64,000 bases of DNA, from the NCBI RefSeq assembly GCF_003129565.1, contig NZ_QETF01000012.1, positions 1 to 64,000 on the forward strand, written 5' to 3'. Origin of the DNA: Salibaculum griseiflavum (GTDB taxonomy: Bacteria > Pseudomonadota > Alphaproteobacteria > Rhodobacterales > Rhodobacteraceae). Below, piece by piece: positions 44,483-52,995 of this stretch (its first letter is position 1; every line of letters starts with the position of its first letter). Both the position numbers and the translations under genes were made by a program. The notes below the pieces were generated by a model. The model was not told the DNA's origin, did not search any database, and worked only from the letters and a program-made list of their open reading frames with translations.

Positions 44483-45192
44483 GTCTGAACCCTCCGCGCC
44501 TGCCACAGCTCGACCTGGGCACCCACCATCATCGCCACAAGAGCCGCAACAAGCAGGCCAAGATTGTAGGGCACCCCTGCCAACACAAGGGCCAGCACGA
44601 CCGAGGTGAAGGCCGCCGCCAGATGTGCCAGCGTGCGCATCATGGGGCCGATCATGGCCAGAAAGCAGATCGGCAGGGCAAAATCCAGCGCCAGCCAGTC
44701 GGGGATTCCTTCGCCCAACCACAGGCCCAGCGCGGTCATCGCCACCCAGAACGGTGCGATGGGGGTGACCACGCCGAAAAAGAAGCCCAGGCGCTGCGAC
44801 ACTGTCCAGTCGGGGTATTGTTCGAAGCGCATCGCAGAACAGGCAAAGCTCTGGTCCACGTTCAGATAGCCCGCCAATGCCCTCTGCCAGAGCGGCGCGG
44901 CGCCCAGCCAGGGCGCCAGCCATGCCGAATACATCGCCATGCGCAGGTTCACCGCCAGCGCGGTGGCGACGATGATCAGCACCGGGGCGTTCTCGACCAT
45001 CAATTGCAGGGCGGCGAATTGCGCTGCGCCGGCGAAGACAACGGTGGAAAAGGCCAGCGCCTGCGGTGTGGTCAAACCGGCCTCGGCCGCCACCACACCG
45101 AACAGCAATCCGAAGGGCCCAGTCACCAACAGGAAGGGAAGCCCGTCACGCAGGCCCAGGTAATACGTGTTTTTTGGCTTGGTTCGGGCCAA
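44479..45192 (-). CDS. azlC: branched-chain amino acid exporter AzlC-like permease
   Basis: The 237-residue membrane protein carries the AzlC features: LPFLLVTGPFGLLFGVVAAEAGLTTPQALAFSTVVFAGAAQFAALQL near the N terminus and about six or seven helices in total. With AzlD it forms a two-component exporter for valine, leucine, isoleucine and analogues. It is divergent from mobA over a 64-base gap. Confidence 0.93.
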   Translation of the reverse strand: MARTKPKNTYYLGLRDGLPFLLVTGPFGLLFGVVAAEAGLTTPQALAFSTVVFAGAAQFAALQLMVENAPVLIIVATALAVNLRMAMYSAWLAPWLGAAPLWQRALAGYLNVDQSFACSAMRFEQYPDWTVSQRLGFFFGVVTPIAPFWVAMTALGLWLGEGIPDWLALDFALPICFLAMIGPMMRTLAHLAAAFTSVVLALVLAGVPYNLGLLVAALVAMMVGAQVELWQARRVQT

Positions 45193-45256
45193 GGGACTGA
45201 CCTAAGGTTCGATAGCGACGGTTCGGACTATCGCGCCGCAAGGAGCAAGGCAACCG

Positions 45257-45850
45257 ATGACACAGCCGCTGGGCGTGATACTGGCAGGCGGGCGCGGCAC
45301 GCGAATGGGGCACACGGACAAGGCCACCTTGATCCTGGGCGGCCAAACGCTGCTGCAACGGGCGATCGACCGGCTGGAGCCGCAGGTCGCCGCCTTGGCG
45401 GTAAACACCAATACGGACTTGCCGACCGAGTTCACGCGGCTGCCCGACAGCATCACTGGCCACCCCGGCCCGTTGGCCGGGATTCTGGCCGCCCTGGACT
45501 GGGCGGCGGCGATGGGCGCACGCCACGTCGTGACCGTGCCGGTCGACGTGCCCTTCTTTCCCTGCGATCTGGTGCCGCGGCTTTTGCTGGCGGCCGAGGC
45601 GCACCCTGTGGGGCTGGCCATCGCGGCGGACGAAAGCGGCCTGCACCCGACCTTTGGACTCTGGCCCGTGGACCTGCGCCCGGACCTTTCCGCCGCCTTG
45701 GACAGTGGGGTTCGCAAGGTCACCGACTGGACCGACCAGTTTGGCGCTGCACAGGCCCATTTCCCGACAACCGAGCCCTCGGCCTTTCTCAATGTAAACC
45801 GGCCCGAAGACCTGGCGCGCGCCGAAGCTGCCTTGGCCAACGCTACATGA
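45257..45850 (+). CDS. mobA: molybdenum cofactor guanylyltransferase
   Basis: The 197-residue enzyme attaches GMP to molybdopterin to make the guanine dinucleotide cofactor. The nucleotidyltransferase signature LAGGRGTRMGHTDKATL is at the N terminus, and TVPVDVPFFP provides the metal-binding Asp. Length is usual. Its stop overlaps the GNAT start by four bases. Confidence 0.94.
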   Translation: MTQPLGVILAGGRGTRMGHTDKATLILGGQTLLQRAIDRLEPQVAALAVNTNTDLPTEFTRLPDSITGHPGPLAGILAALDWAAAMGARHVVTVPVDVPFFPCDLVPRLLLAAEAHPVGLAIAADESGLHPTFGLWPVDLRPDLSAALDSGVRKVTDWTDQFGAAQAHFPTTEPSAFLNVNRPEDLARAEAALANAT

Positions 45851-46428
45851 GCATCAGCCGCGGCTTCGCTGATGAGGAGCGGCCACGTATCGCGGCGCTC
45901 TACTGGGAGGCCTTCGGAGAAAAGCTCGGGCGGGTGATGGGGCCACGCGCCCGCGCCCTTGGTTTCCTGCAGGACGTGATGGACCCGGCCCACGCGATCA
46001 CCATGCGCAACCCGGCGGGTGAATTGCTGGGACTTGTGGGCTTCAAGACCTATGAGGGCGCCTTTGTCGGTGGCGGGTTGGGGGACATGACGCGCCATTA
46101 CGGCCGGCTTGGGGGGACATGGCGGGCCGGGATGCTCGCCCTGCTGGAGCGCGAGGTGGAAAATCATCGCTTCCTGATGGACGGGATCATCGTCGCGCCC
46201 GAGGACCGCGGTCGAGGCATCGGCACCGCCCTGCTGGACGCCATCGCGAAAGAGGCCGCGGGGCGCGGCTATTCCGAGCTTCGGCTGGACGTCATCGACA
46301 GCAACCCGCGCGCCCGCGCCTTGTATGAACGGCAGGGTTTCGTGCCGGGCGGCGAACACAGGCTGGGCGTGCTGCGCCATGTCTTCGGATTTCGCAGCGC
46401 CACGACGATGATCCGGCGCGTGGGCTGA
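45847..46428 (+). CDS. GNAT-family N-acetyltransferase
   Basis: The 193-residue protein shows the acetyl-CoA motif IIVAPEDRGRGIGTALLDAI (Q/RxxGxG/A form) and the C-terminal VIDSNPRARALYERQGF typical of GNAT enzymes. It starts in overlap with mobA, so they are coexpressed. Substrate is not predictable. Confidence 0.92.
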   Translation: MSISRGFADEERPRIAALYWEAFGEKLGRVMGPRARALGFLQDVMDPAHAITMRNPAGELLGLVGFKTYEGAFVGGGLGDMTRHYGRLGGTWRAGMLALLEREVENHRFLMDGIIVAPEDRGRGIGTALLDAIAKEAAGRGYSELRLDVIDSNPRARALYERQGFVPGGEHRLGVLRHVFGFRSATTMIRRVG

Positions 46429-46632
46429 ACGGCCGACGCCGCCCTTGCACCCCGATCAGCGCGGCGGGCCGTCGTGCCGCTCCGCGCGCACCCCCGCGAC
46501 CCGAATGCACGCCACTTGGCCGCCCCCCGAGCGGCAGCTTTGCGCAGGGAGCGGGGCTTGCAGAGTTCGGAGCGACCCTTCGCGAACGGCACGTGCCGGC
46601 CCGGGCGGACACTCAGGCCGACTGCGGCGAAA

Positions 46633-46650
46633 GGCAGGTCGAACCCATGT
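46633..46650. repeat. degenerate intergenic element (copy 2)
   Basis: GGCAGGTCGAACCCATGT; see the first copy in the 18.5 kb gap. Match is about 15 of 19 with one gap, in the same orientation on the plus strand. Confidence 0.3.
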
Positions 46651-46797
46651 CCGACGTTTGTCGGGTGGCCTGTCGACAGACCGCGGGATGGCGACCGACG
46701 CCTTTTCTGCGCGCTTTATCCCTGCCATGTTCGCGCGCCGCATGAGCGATGCACCCAGCCCAACCTGATCGCCAGCCCCGTGGGCGGTCTGGCGATA

Positions 46798-46824
46798 GGC
46801 CGGCACCTTCGGTGCTATTCGGCC
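46798..46824. ncRNA. stable hairpin in non-coding gap
   Basis: GGCCG then GCACC, triloop TTC, GGTGC, bulge TATT, then CGGCC. The two nested 5-pair stems are perfectly matched. It could belong to an untranslated small RNA, a repeat unit or a 3' end, but no promoter or T-run was found, so the assignment is speculative. Confidence 0.25.
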
Positions 46825-46944
46825 CGGGCTACAGAATGACCGCTTCGTCCCGCAAAGCAGCCGTCCGATTCTCTTCCTCAAGGAAGCTGAACGGGTGTTC
46901 AGGCCACCGCTTTCCCCCGGCATCTGCTGTCCGGGGGGCGCCGC

Positions 46945-47961
46945 CTAGTCGAAGGCCCCCGTCACGCGCCCCAGCAGCATGAAGGCCCGCGCCGTGCGGG
47001 TCTCGGCAAGGGCGGCGATATCCTCGTCGCTGGCCTCGGGCTCAAAACTTTCGAGCATCTGGTCGAACTTGCGCAGGAAATGGTGCGCCGCATCGCGAAA
47101 GATCGTGTCCTCGCGCATCCGGCCCGCCGTCAATGCCAGCGAAGAGCGGTCACGCACACCGCCCAGAGCGGCCACGGCCTTGCCACGCTCACCCCGTGCA
47201 AAGCGGCGCCAGAATTCCGGGCGCGCCCGATCGGGGCGCAGGTCGTCCATGTAAATGCCGTCCTGGCTGAGCAGGGTCAGCACGTCCTGGCTGGCCTGGA
47301 TCAGCTGGCGGGCGGAATGGTCCTTGAGCGCCCGGCGCAGGGCGGCGAAGCCGACTTCGTCATCCTGGGTGTCGGGAAAGTTCAGCGCGCGCACAAGATC
47401 GGACCGCTGGATCGGCGGGGTCATGTCCTCGGCGCTGGTGCCAAGGGCAAGGGTCGGCTGGTCGTCGCCCGGTTCGGGCTTGGGCGCGGGGGCAAGACGC
47501 GTGGCAGCCTGGGCGGGCCGCGCCGAGGTGAAGGTCGCCAGCGCGGTCTCTGTCTTTTGCGCGGCCTTGGCGATCTCGTTGAGCTTCTTCTCGACGGTCG
47601 GGTCCATGCCGCCCGCCCCGCGCGCCTGCCGGTCGGCCACGTAGGTCTGACGCATGGCGTCGATGGCCGCCTGCAACCGACGCGATTCCTCGCGCACGAT
47701 CCGGGCCGAGCGCATGGCAATGGCGGCCACCCAGATCACCGCAATGGGCAGGAACACCGCCAAAAGGGTCATCACGAACCCCATGGTGTCGAACCCGCCG
47801 CCCTCGGTTTCCGTGGGCAGGATGAGGAAGAACAGCGCCGCCGCCGCCAGCCACACCAGGCTGAGCGCGCCGGCAATGATTTCCACAGCCGAGAGGCGCA
47901 GCCCCTCGGGCTTTTCTCCTGCCTTGAGGGCCGCGTCGGCCTTGGTGGGGCGCATCGCCAT
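46945..47961 (-). CDS. uncharacterised membrane protein with coiled coil
   Basis: The 338-residue protein has two membrane helices (about residues 24-47 and 59-83), then a long charged region with coiled-coil tendency (about 84-140), an acidic/Pro-rich linker (about 150-175) and a helical C-terminal domain (about 180-338, with SDLVRALNFPDTQDDEVGFAALRRALKD and LRKFDQMLESFEPEASDEDI). I recall it as a conserved rhodobacterial hypothetical protein. No catalytic motif. The preceding gene, greA, is 18 bases upstream on the same strand. Confidence 0.75.
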   Translation of the reverse strand: MAMRPTKADAALKAGEKPEGLRLSAVEIIAGALSLVWLAAAALFFLILPTETEGGGFDTMGFVMTLLAVFLPIAVIWVAAIAMRSARIVREESRRLQAAIDAMRQTYVADRQARGAGGMDPTVEKKLNEIAKAAQKTETALATFTSARPAQAATRLAPAPKPEPGDDQPTLALGTSAEDMTPPIQRSDLVRALNFPDTQDDEVGFAALRRALKDHSARQLIQASQDVLTLLSQDGIYMDDLRPDRARPEFWRRFARGERGKAVAALGGVRDRSSLALTAGRMREDTIFRDAAHHFLRKFDQMLESFEPEASDEDIAALAETRTARAFMLLGRVTGAFD

Positions 47962-47979
47962 TATCGCGGGTCTCCGGCC

Positions 47980-48450
47980 CTAGAGGTAGGAAATCTTCAG
48001 GATCTCGTAGCTGCGGTCGCCGCCGGGCGTGCGCACTTCGACGCTGTCGCCCTCTTCCTTGCCGATCAGGGCACGGGCAAGGGGCGACTTTATGTTGAGG
48101 CGTCCGTTTTCAAGATCGGCCTCGTATTCACCGACGATCTGGTAGGTCTTCTCCTCGTCGGTATCCTCGTCCACGATCTCGACCGTGGCGCCGAACTTGA
48201 TCGCGCCCGACATCTTTGCCGGGTCGATCACGTCGGCCAGCGACATCACGCCCTCCAGCTCCTTGATGCGGCCCTCGATGAAGGACTGCTTTTCCTTGGC
48301 GGAATGATACTCGGCATTTTCGGACAGATCGCCATGTTCGCGCGCCTCGGCAATGGCCTTGATGATGGCCGGGCGTTCCTCGCTCTTCAATTGCTTCAGC
48401 TCGGCTTCGAGCTTGGTGTAACCGGCACGAGTCAGCGGTATCTTTTCCAT
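47980..48450 (-). CDS. greA: transcription elongation factor GreA
   Basis: The 156-residue factor rescues backtracked RNA polymerase. The N-terminal coiled coil carries [17 protein letters not shown], with the two acidic tip residues (D and E), and a C-terminal FKBP-like domain ends with [21 protein letters not shown] 48450 gives normal length; upstream frame extension is ignored. The leader contains two hairpins about 45 bases or more upstream. Confidence 0.97.
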   Translation of the reverse strand: MEKIPLTRAGYTKLEAELKQLKSEERPAIIKAIAEAREHGDLSENAEYHSAKEKQSFIEGRIKELEGVMSLADVIDPAKMSGAIKFGATVEIVDEDTDEEKTYQIVGEYEADLENGRLNIKSPLARALIGKEEGDSVEVRTPGGDRSYEILKISYL

Positions 48451-48493
48451 TGGTCCGTCCTGAAAAGGTAAAACAGCAAGTGGGCGTTCATAA

Positions 48494-48533
48494 CCCCTTG
48501 GACCATTGGGCCTCAAGGGGGCATGCGCCATGC
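48494..48533 (-). promoter_or_regulatory. hairpin pair in greA leader
   Basis: CCCCTTG (48494-48500) pairs with CAAGGGG (48513-48519), and GCATG (48521-48525) pairs with CATGC (48529-48533) over a 3-base loop. Both lie on the minus strand upstream of greA, 44-83 bases from its start codon. In enterobacteria the greA leader is attenuated, so a similar control could exist, but there is no T-run here. Confidence 0.35.
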
Positions 48534-48677
48534 AGGAGAATATGGGCTGAAAGCGTGTCCGCAAGCCCCGCACAGGTCGCGACGCGACAATTTAACGTCG
48601 TGTCTCGATTGCCCTTGAATTGCCGGTCCTGTAACCAAGGCGAAACATAGTTGCGCGCATGACAGGGGAGGCCCGGA

Positions 48678-50327
48678 ATGGCCGAGATCGAACGCGAATC
48701 CATGGAATATGATGTCGTCATCGTCGGCGCAGGGCCTGCCGGCCTGTCGGCTGCGATCCGGCTCAAACAGCTCGATGCCGACCTGAATGTCGTGGTGCTG
48801 GAAAAGGGCTCCGAGGTCGGGGCGCACATCCTGTCGGGCGCGGTTCTTGACCCCTGCGGTCTCGACGCGCTGATCCCGGACTGGAAGGAAAAGGGCGCGC
48901 CGCTGAACGTCCCCGTCAAGGATGACAATTTCTACATGCTGGGCGAAGCGGGCCAGATCCGTATCCCCAACTTCCCCATGCCACCGCTGATGAACAACCA
49001 CGGCAACTATATCGTCTCGATGGGCAATGTCTGCCGCTGGATGGCCGAGCAGGCCGAGGAACTCGGCGTCGAGATTTTCCCCGGCATGGCCTGTTCCGAA
49101 CTGGTCTACGGGGACAATGGCGAAGTGAAAGGCGTTGTCGCGGGGGTCTTTGGCCTAGAGGCCGATGGCAGCATTGGCGAAAACACCGAACCGGGGATGG
49201 AACTGCATGGGCGTTACGTCTTCCTCTCCGAGGGCGTGCGCGGGTCTCTGGCCAAGGAAGTGATCGAGAAATACGACCTTTCCGCCGGGAAAGAGCCGCA
49301 GAAATTCGGCCTCGGCATGAAGGAAATCTGGGAAATCGACCCCAACAAGCACCGCGAGGGGTCGGTGACCCACACGATGGGCTGGCCGCTGAACGGCAAC
49401 GCGGGCGGCGGGTCGTTCATCTACCACCTGGAAAACAACCAGGTCTATGTCGGCTTCGTGGTTCACCTGAACTACAAGAACCCGCACCTTTATCCCTACA
49501 TGGAATTCCAGCGCTTCAAGCATCACCCGATGGTGGCCGAGCTGCTGAAGGGCGGCAAACGCGTGGCCTATGGCGCCCGCGCCATTTCCGAGGGCGGCTA
49601 CCAGTCCATGCCCAAGATGGTTGCACCCGGCGTGGCGCTGCTGGGCTGTTCGGTGGGCATGGTCAACGTGCCGCGCATCAAGGGCAATCACAACGCCATG
49701 CTGTCCGGCAAGGCCGCGGCCGAGGCCGCCTTTGAGGCGATCAAGGCCGACCGCGCGGGCGATGAGCTGACCGCCTATGAGGCCGAAGTGCGCGAAGGCG
49801 CCATCGGCAAGGATCTCAAGAAGGTCCGCAACGTTAAACCGATGTGGTCCAAGTGGGGACTGACGGCATCGCTTGCCCTCGGCGGCGTCGACATGTGGAC
49901 GAACAACCTGTTCGGCCTGTCGCTGTTCGGCACGATGAAGCAGGGCAAATCCGACGCCGAGGCCACCGAGCCGGCGGACAAGCACCAGCCCATCGACTAT
50001 CCCAAGCCCGATGGCACGCTGTCCTTCGACCGGCTGACAAATGTCAGCTATTCGATGACCAACCACGAGGAAAGCCAGCCAGCGCATCTGCACCTCAAGG
50101 ATGCCAGTGTGCCGATCTCGGTCAACCTTCCGACATACGCCGAACCGGCCCAACGCTATTGCCCGGCCGGCGTCTACGAGGTCGTGGAAAAGGACGGCAC
50201 GCAGCAATTCGTCATCAATTTCCAGAACTGCGTGCACTGCAAGACCTGCGACATCAAGGATCCGAGTCAGAACATCAACTGGACGGTCCCGCAGGGCGGC
50301 GACGGACCGAATTACCCGAATATGTGA
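48678..50327 (+). CDS. electron transfer flavoprotein-ubiquinone oxidoreductase
   Basis: The 549-residue membrane-associated enzyme moves electrons from ETF to ubiquinone, serving acyl-CoA dehydrogenases. The FAD motif DVVIVGAGPAGLSAAIRL is at about residues 10-27, and the C-terminal 4Fe-4S cysteines are in the VINFQNCVHCKTCDIKDPSQNINW segment (with another Cys in RYCPAGVYE). Length is normal. A clear terminator follows. The preceding 227-base spacer from greA should hold its promoter. It links to the acyl-CoA dehydrogenase at 39.3 kb. Confidence 0.95.
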   Translation: MAEIERESMEYDVVIVGAGPAGLSAAIRLKQLDADLNVVVLEKGSEVGAHILSGAVLDPCGLDALIPDWKEKGAPLNVPVKDDNFYMLGEAGQIRIPNFPMPPLMNNHGNYIVSMGNVCRWMAEQAEELGVEIFPGMACSELVYGDNGEVKGVVAGVFGLEADGSIGENTEPGMELHGRYVFLSEGVRGSLAKEVIEKYDLSAGKEPQKFGLGMKEIWEIDPNKHREGSVTHTMGWPLNGNAGGGSFIYHLENNQVYVGFVVHLNYKNPHLYPYMEFQRFKHHPMVAELLKGGKRVAYGARAISEGGYQSMPKMVAPGVALLGCSVGMVNVPRIKGNHNAMLSGKAAAEAAFEAIKADRAGDELTAYEAEVREGAIGKDLKKVRNVKPMWSKWGLTASLALGGVDMWTNNLFGLSLFGTMKQGKSDAEATEPADKHQPIDYPKPDGTLSFDRLTNVSYSMTNHEESQPAHLHLKDASVPISVNLPTYAEPAQRYCPAGVYEVVEKDGTQQFVINFQNCVHCKTCDIKDPSQNINWTVPQGGDGPNYPNM

Positions 50328-50334
50328 CTTCAAG

Positions 50335-50360
50335 AAGGGCCCCGCGCGGGGCCCTTTGAT
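50335..50360 (+). terminator. rho-independent terminator after ETF-QO
   Basis: AAGGGCCCC (50335-50343), loop GCGC, then GGGGCCCTT (50348-50356), followed by TGATAT. A 9-pair G+C-rich stem, eight bases after the ETF-QO stop. The T-run is short, but position and strength are convincing. Confidence 0.75.
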
Positions 50361-50456
50361 ATAGCAGGCGGCGCATTGCCGTCCCCCAAGCTTGTGATTT
50401 GCCCCGAATGAGAGGGCGCTATACTCATGAAAAGCCGCCCTTTTACGGAGAGACAT

Positions 50457-52151
50457 GTGCCCAAGCCCCTGAGCCTCGCCCTGGTCGCCGCACTCCTGGT
50501 ATCGGGACCCGTGGCCGCTGAACCGGACCTCGGGTCTTACCTGGCAGCGCGTCAGGCTGGTCTGACGCAGGATTTCGATGCCGCAGCCAAGTATTTCGGG
50601 CAGGCGCTGACGCGCGATCCGGCCAATCCCGCATTGCGCGAAAACGCGCTGACCTCGTTCATCGCCATCGGCGAGATGGATGCCGCATTGCCCGTCGCCC
50701 AAGCCATGCATGACGACGGCCAGACCAGTCAGATGGCCAACCTGACCCTTCTGGCCGAAGCCGCCCGGACCGAGGATTGGGACGGGATCTTCGATCTGCT
50801 GGAATCCGGCCACGAGGTCGGGCCGATGATCGACGGGATAACGCAAGCTTGGGCCTTCGTCGGCAAAGGGCGAATGGATTCGGCTCTGGACACGTTCGAC
50901 GAGATGATCGACACGCCCGGACTGCAGAGCTTCGGTTACCTTCACAAGGCCTTGGCCCTTTCCATGGTCGGCGATCTCGAAGGCGCCGATGCGATCCTGT
51001 CGCGTTCGCCCGATCAGGGTGTGATCCCGACCCGGGCATCGGTGCTGACCCATGTGCAGGTGCTGGCCCGGCTGGGCCGGTTCGAGCAGGCGCACGAGGT
51101 GCTGGAACAGGCCTTCGGCCAGAGCCCCAATCCCGAATTGCAGGCAATCCGTGAAAGCCTCGCCGCCGGCATCGCGCCGGAGGGCATCGGCGTGGCCGAA
51201 ACACCGCGCGAGGCCATGGCCTACCTGTTCCTGAGCCTGGCACAGGCCCTGCGGGGCGAGGCCGAAGACGCTTACCTGCTCATGTATGCGCAGTCTGCCG
51301 CCCATATCGACCCGGACCGCGCCGATGCCCATATCGCGGCGGCCAACCTGCTGGACGATATCGGCCAGCATGACCTGGCCGCCGCCACCTTCGCCAAGGT
51401 CGCCACGGACGATCCCGCCTTCCTGGCCGCCGAACTGGGCCGAGCCGAGGCGCTTCGGTCTGATGGCAAGACTGCCGCGGCGATCGAGGTGCTTTCGCAA
51501 CTGTCCCGCAGCCATGCGGATTTTCCGATGGTGCATACCGCATTGGGCGACATCCTGCGCCGGGAACAGGAGTACGAGAAGGCCAATGCCGCTTATGATA
51601 CCGCCTTGTCGCTCTATCCCGAGGACGACCCATCGGTCTGGTGGGTCACATATGCGCGCGGCATCACCCATGAAAGACTGGGCCAGTGGGACGCCGCCGA
51701 GGCCGATTTCCGCGAGGCCCTTCGCCTCAACCCCGGCCAGCCTTCGGTGCTGAACTACCTCGGTTATTCCATGGTAGAAATGGGCATCAACCTGGACGAG
51801 GCTCTGGCCATGATCGAACAGGCTGCCAAGGCCCGCCCAGACAGTGGCGCCATCACCGACAGCCTCGGTTGGGTGCTGTTCAAGCTGGGCCGCTATGACG
51901 AAGCCGTCACCCACATGGAACGGGCCGTTGAACTGGAACCGCTTGACGCGATCATTACCGATCACCTCGGCGACACCTACTGGATGGTGGGCCGCGAGGC
52001 CGAGGCGTATTTCCAGTGGCAGCGGGCCCTGTCCTTCGACCCCGAGCCCGACCTGGCCGAGCGCATCCGCCGCAAGCTGGAGGTCGGGCTGACCGAGGTT
52101 CTTAGGGAAGAGGACCAGGACCCAGCCGACATGGCCTATGACCGCCAGTAA
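50457..52151 (+). CDS. exported tetratricopeptide-repeat protein
   Basis: The 564-residue protein has a signal peptide (about residues 1-20, LALVAALLVSGPVAAEP) and about ten TPR-type repeats of two helices each, for example DFDAAAKYFGQALTRDPANPALRENAL and YDEAVTHMERAVELEPLDAIITDHLGDTYWMVG. TPR solenoids mediate protein-protein contact, here in the periplasm. GTG at 50457 is chosen because GGAG lies six bases before it and the signal peptide starts there; an ATG at 50427 in the same frame would add ten residues. It overlaps ispE by 14 bases. Confidence 0.87.
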   Translation: MPKPLSLALVAALLVSGPVAAEPDLGSYLAARQAGLTQDFDAAAKYFGQALTRDPANPALRENALTSFIAIGEMDAALPVAQAMHDDGQTSQMANLTLLAEAARTEDWDGIFDLLESGHEVGPMIDGITQAWAFVGKGRMDSALDTFDEMIDTPGLQSFGYLHKALALSMVGDLEGADAILSRSPDQGVIPTRASVLTHVQVLARLGRFEQAHEVLEQAFGQSPNPELQAIRESLAAGIAPEGIGVAETPREAMAYLFLSLAQALRGEAEDAYLLMYAQSAAHIDPDRADAHIAAANLLDDIGQHDLAAATFAKVATDDPAFLAAELGRAEALRSDGKTAAAIEVLSQLSRSHADFPMVHTALGDILRREQEYEKANAAYDTALSLYPEDDPSVWWVTYARGITHERLGQWDAAEADFREALRLNPGQPSVLNYLGYSMVEMGINLDEALAMIEQAAKARPDSGAITDSLGWVLFKLGRYDEAVTHMERAVELEPLDAIITDHLGDTYWMVGREAEAYFQWQRALSFDPEPDLAERIRRKLEVGLTEVLREEDQDPADMAYDRQ

Positions 52152-52995
52152 GGACAGCGTCACCGCCTTTGCACCGGCCAAGTTGAACCTTTGCCTGCAT
52201 GTCACGGGGCAGCGGCCTGACGGCTATCACGAGCTCGATTCGCTTGTGATGTTTGCCGCCACCGGCGATACGATCACCGCCACACTCGCAGACGACCTGA
52301 GTCTGACCATTGATGGCCCGTTTGCGGACAGCCTGTCGATGGAGGCGGACAACCTGGTGCTGCGCGCGGCGCGGTTGCTTGACCCGGATCGCGGCGCACG
52401 GATTCACCTGCACAAGGCCCTGCCCGTTGCCGCCGGGATCGGTGGCGGCTCCTCCGACGCCGCAGCGACCCTGCGCGCGCTGGCTACCCTCTGGGACATG
52501 CCACTTCCCACCGCCGCCGAGGTCCTGCCGCTGGGCGCCGATATACCCGTCTGCATGCACCCAGGATTGCTGCGGATGGAGGGAATCGGTGAGGCCCTGA
52601 CCCCGCTCGGCCCGGCGCCGATGCTTGACATCGTTCTGGTCAATCCCGGCATCGCCCTGTCCACGCCAGAGGTGTTCAAGGGGCTGCGGTGCAAGGACAA
52701 TCCCCCCCTGCCCGGTGACATGCCCGACCCGTTCGAGATCGATTCGTGGGTCGGCTGGCTGGCAGAGCAGCGCAACGACCTGCAAGAGCCCGCTATCGCC
52801 GCGGCGCCGGTCATCGGCGAGGTGTTGGAGGCGCTGGACGCCCAGCCGGGCAACCAGTTGGTGCGCATGTCCGGATCCGGGGCGACCTGTTTCGGCATCT
52901 TCGAGGATGCAGCGACCCGCGACGCCGCCGCAGCGGCCATCCGAACCGCCCGTCCCGACTGGTGGGTCGCGGCCAGCGAGGAATGGAACCTCTAG
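52138..52995 (+). CDS. ispE: 4-diphosphocytidyl-2-C-methyl-D-erythritol kinase
   Basis: The 285-residue GHMP kinase phosphorylates CDP-ME in the MEP pathway to isoprenoids. The ATP loop PVAAGIGGGSSDAAATL is at about residues 95-112, the start is FAPAKLNLCLHVTGQRPDGYHELDSLV, and the C-terminal SGSGATCFGIFE is conserved. It overlaps the TPR gene by 14 bases and the convergent polyprenyl synthase gene by four. Isoprenoid supply and the neighbouring polyprenyl synthase fit ubiquinone synthesis. Confidence 0.95.
   Translation: MTASKDSVTAFAPAKLNLCLHVTGQRPDGYHELDSLVMFAATGDTITATLADDLSLTIDGPFADSLSMEADNLVLRAARLLDPDRGARIHLHKALPVAAGIGGGSSDAAATLRALATLWDMPLPTAAEVLPLGADIPVCMHPGLLRMEGIGEALTPLGPAPMLDIVLVNPGIALSTPEVFKGLRCKDNPPLPGDMPDPFEIDSWVGWLAEQRNDLQEPAIAAAPVIGEVLEALDAQPGNQLVRMSGSGATCFGIFEDAATRDAAAAAIRTARPDWWVAASEEWNL

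Larger units (their letters stand above)
46429..46944. other. 516-base non-coding gap with several dyads
   Basis: No open frame here has codon usage or family similarity of the genes around it. The gap lies between the converging GNAT and 46945-47961 genes. Four dyads are seen: CCGAC/GTCGG with a 4-base loop (46651-46664), the self-complementary CTGTCGACAG (46670-46679), a GGCCG-GCACC / GGTGC-CGGCC hairpin at 46798-46824, and a GGCACGTGCC palindrome. A shared element with the 18.5 kb gap is at 46633-46650. It may be a decayed repeat or hold a small RNA. Confidence 0.55.

Noticed and set aside
49155-52205. A 1016-codon open frame antisense to the ETF-QO and TPR genes
   Set aside because: High G+C coding DNA leaves long open frames on the opposite strand. 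The real genes on the plus strand have clear family motifs and a terminator between them; the antisense frame has none and would span it.
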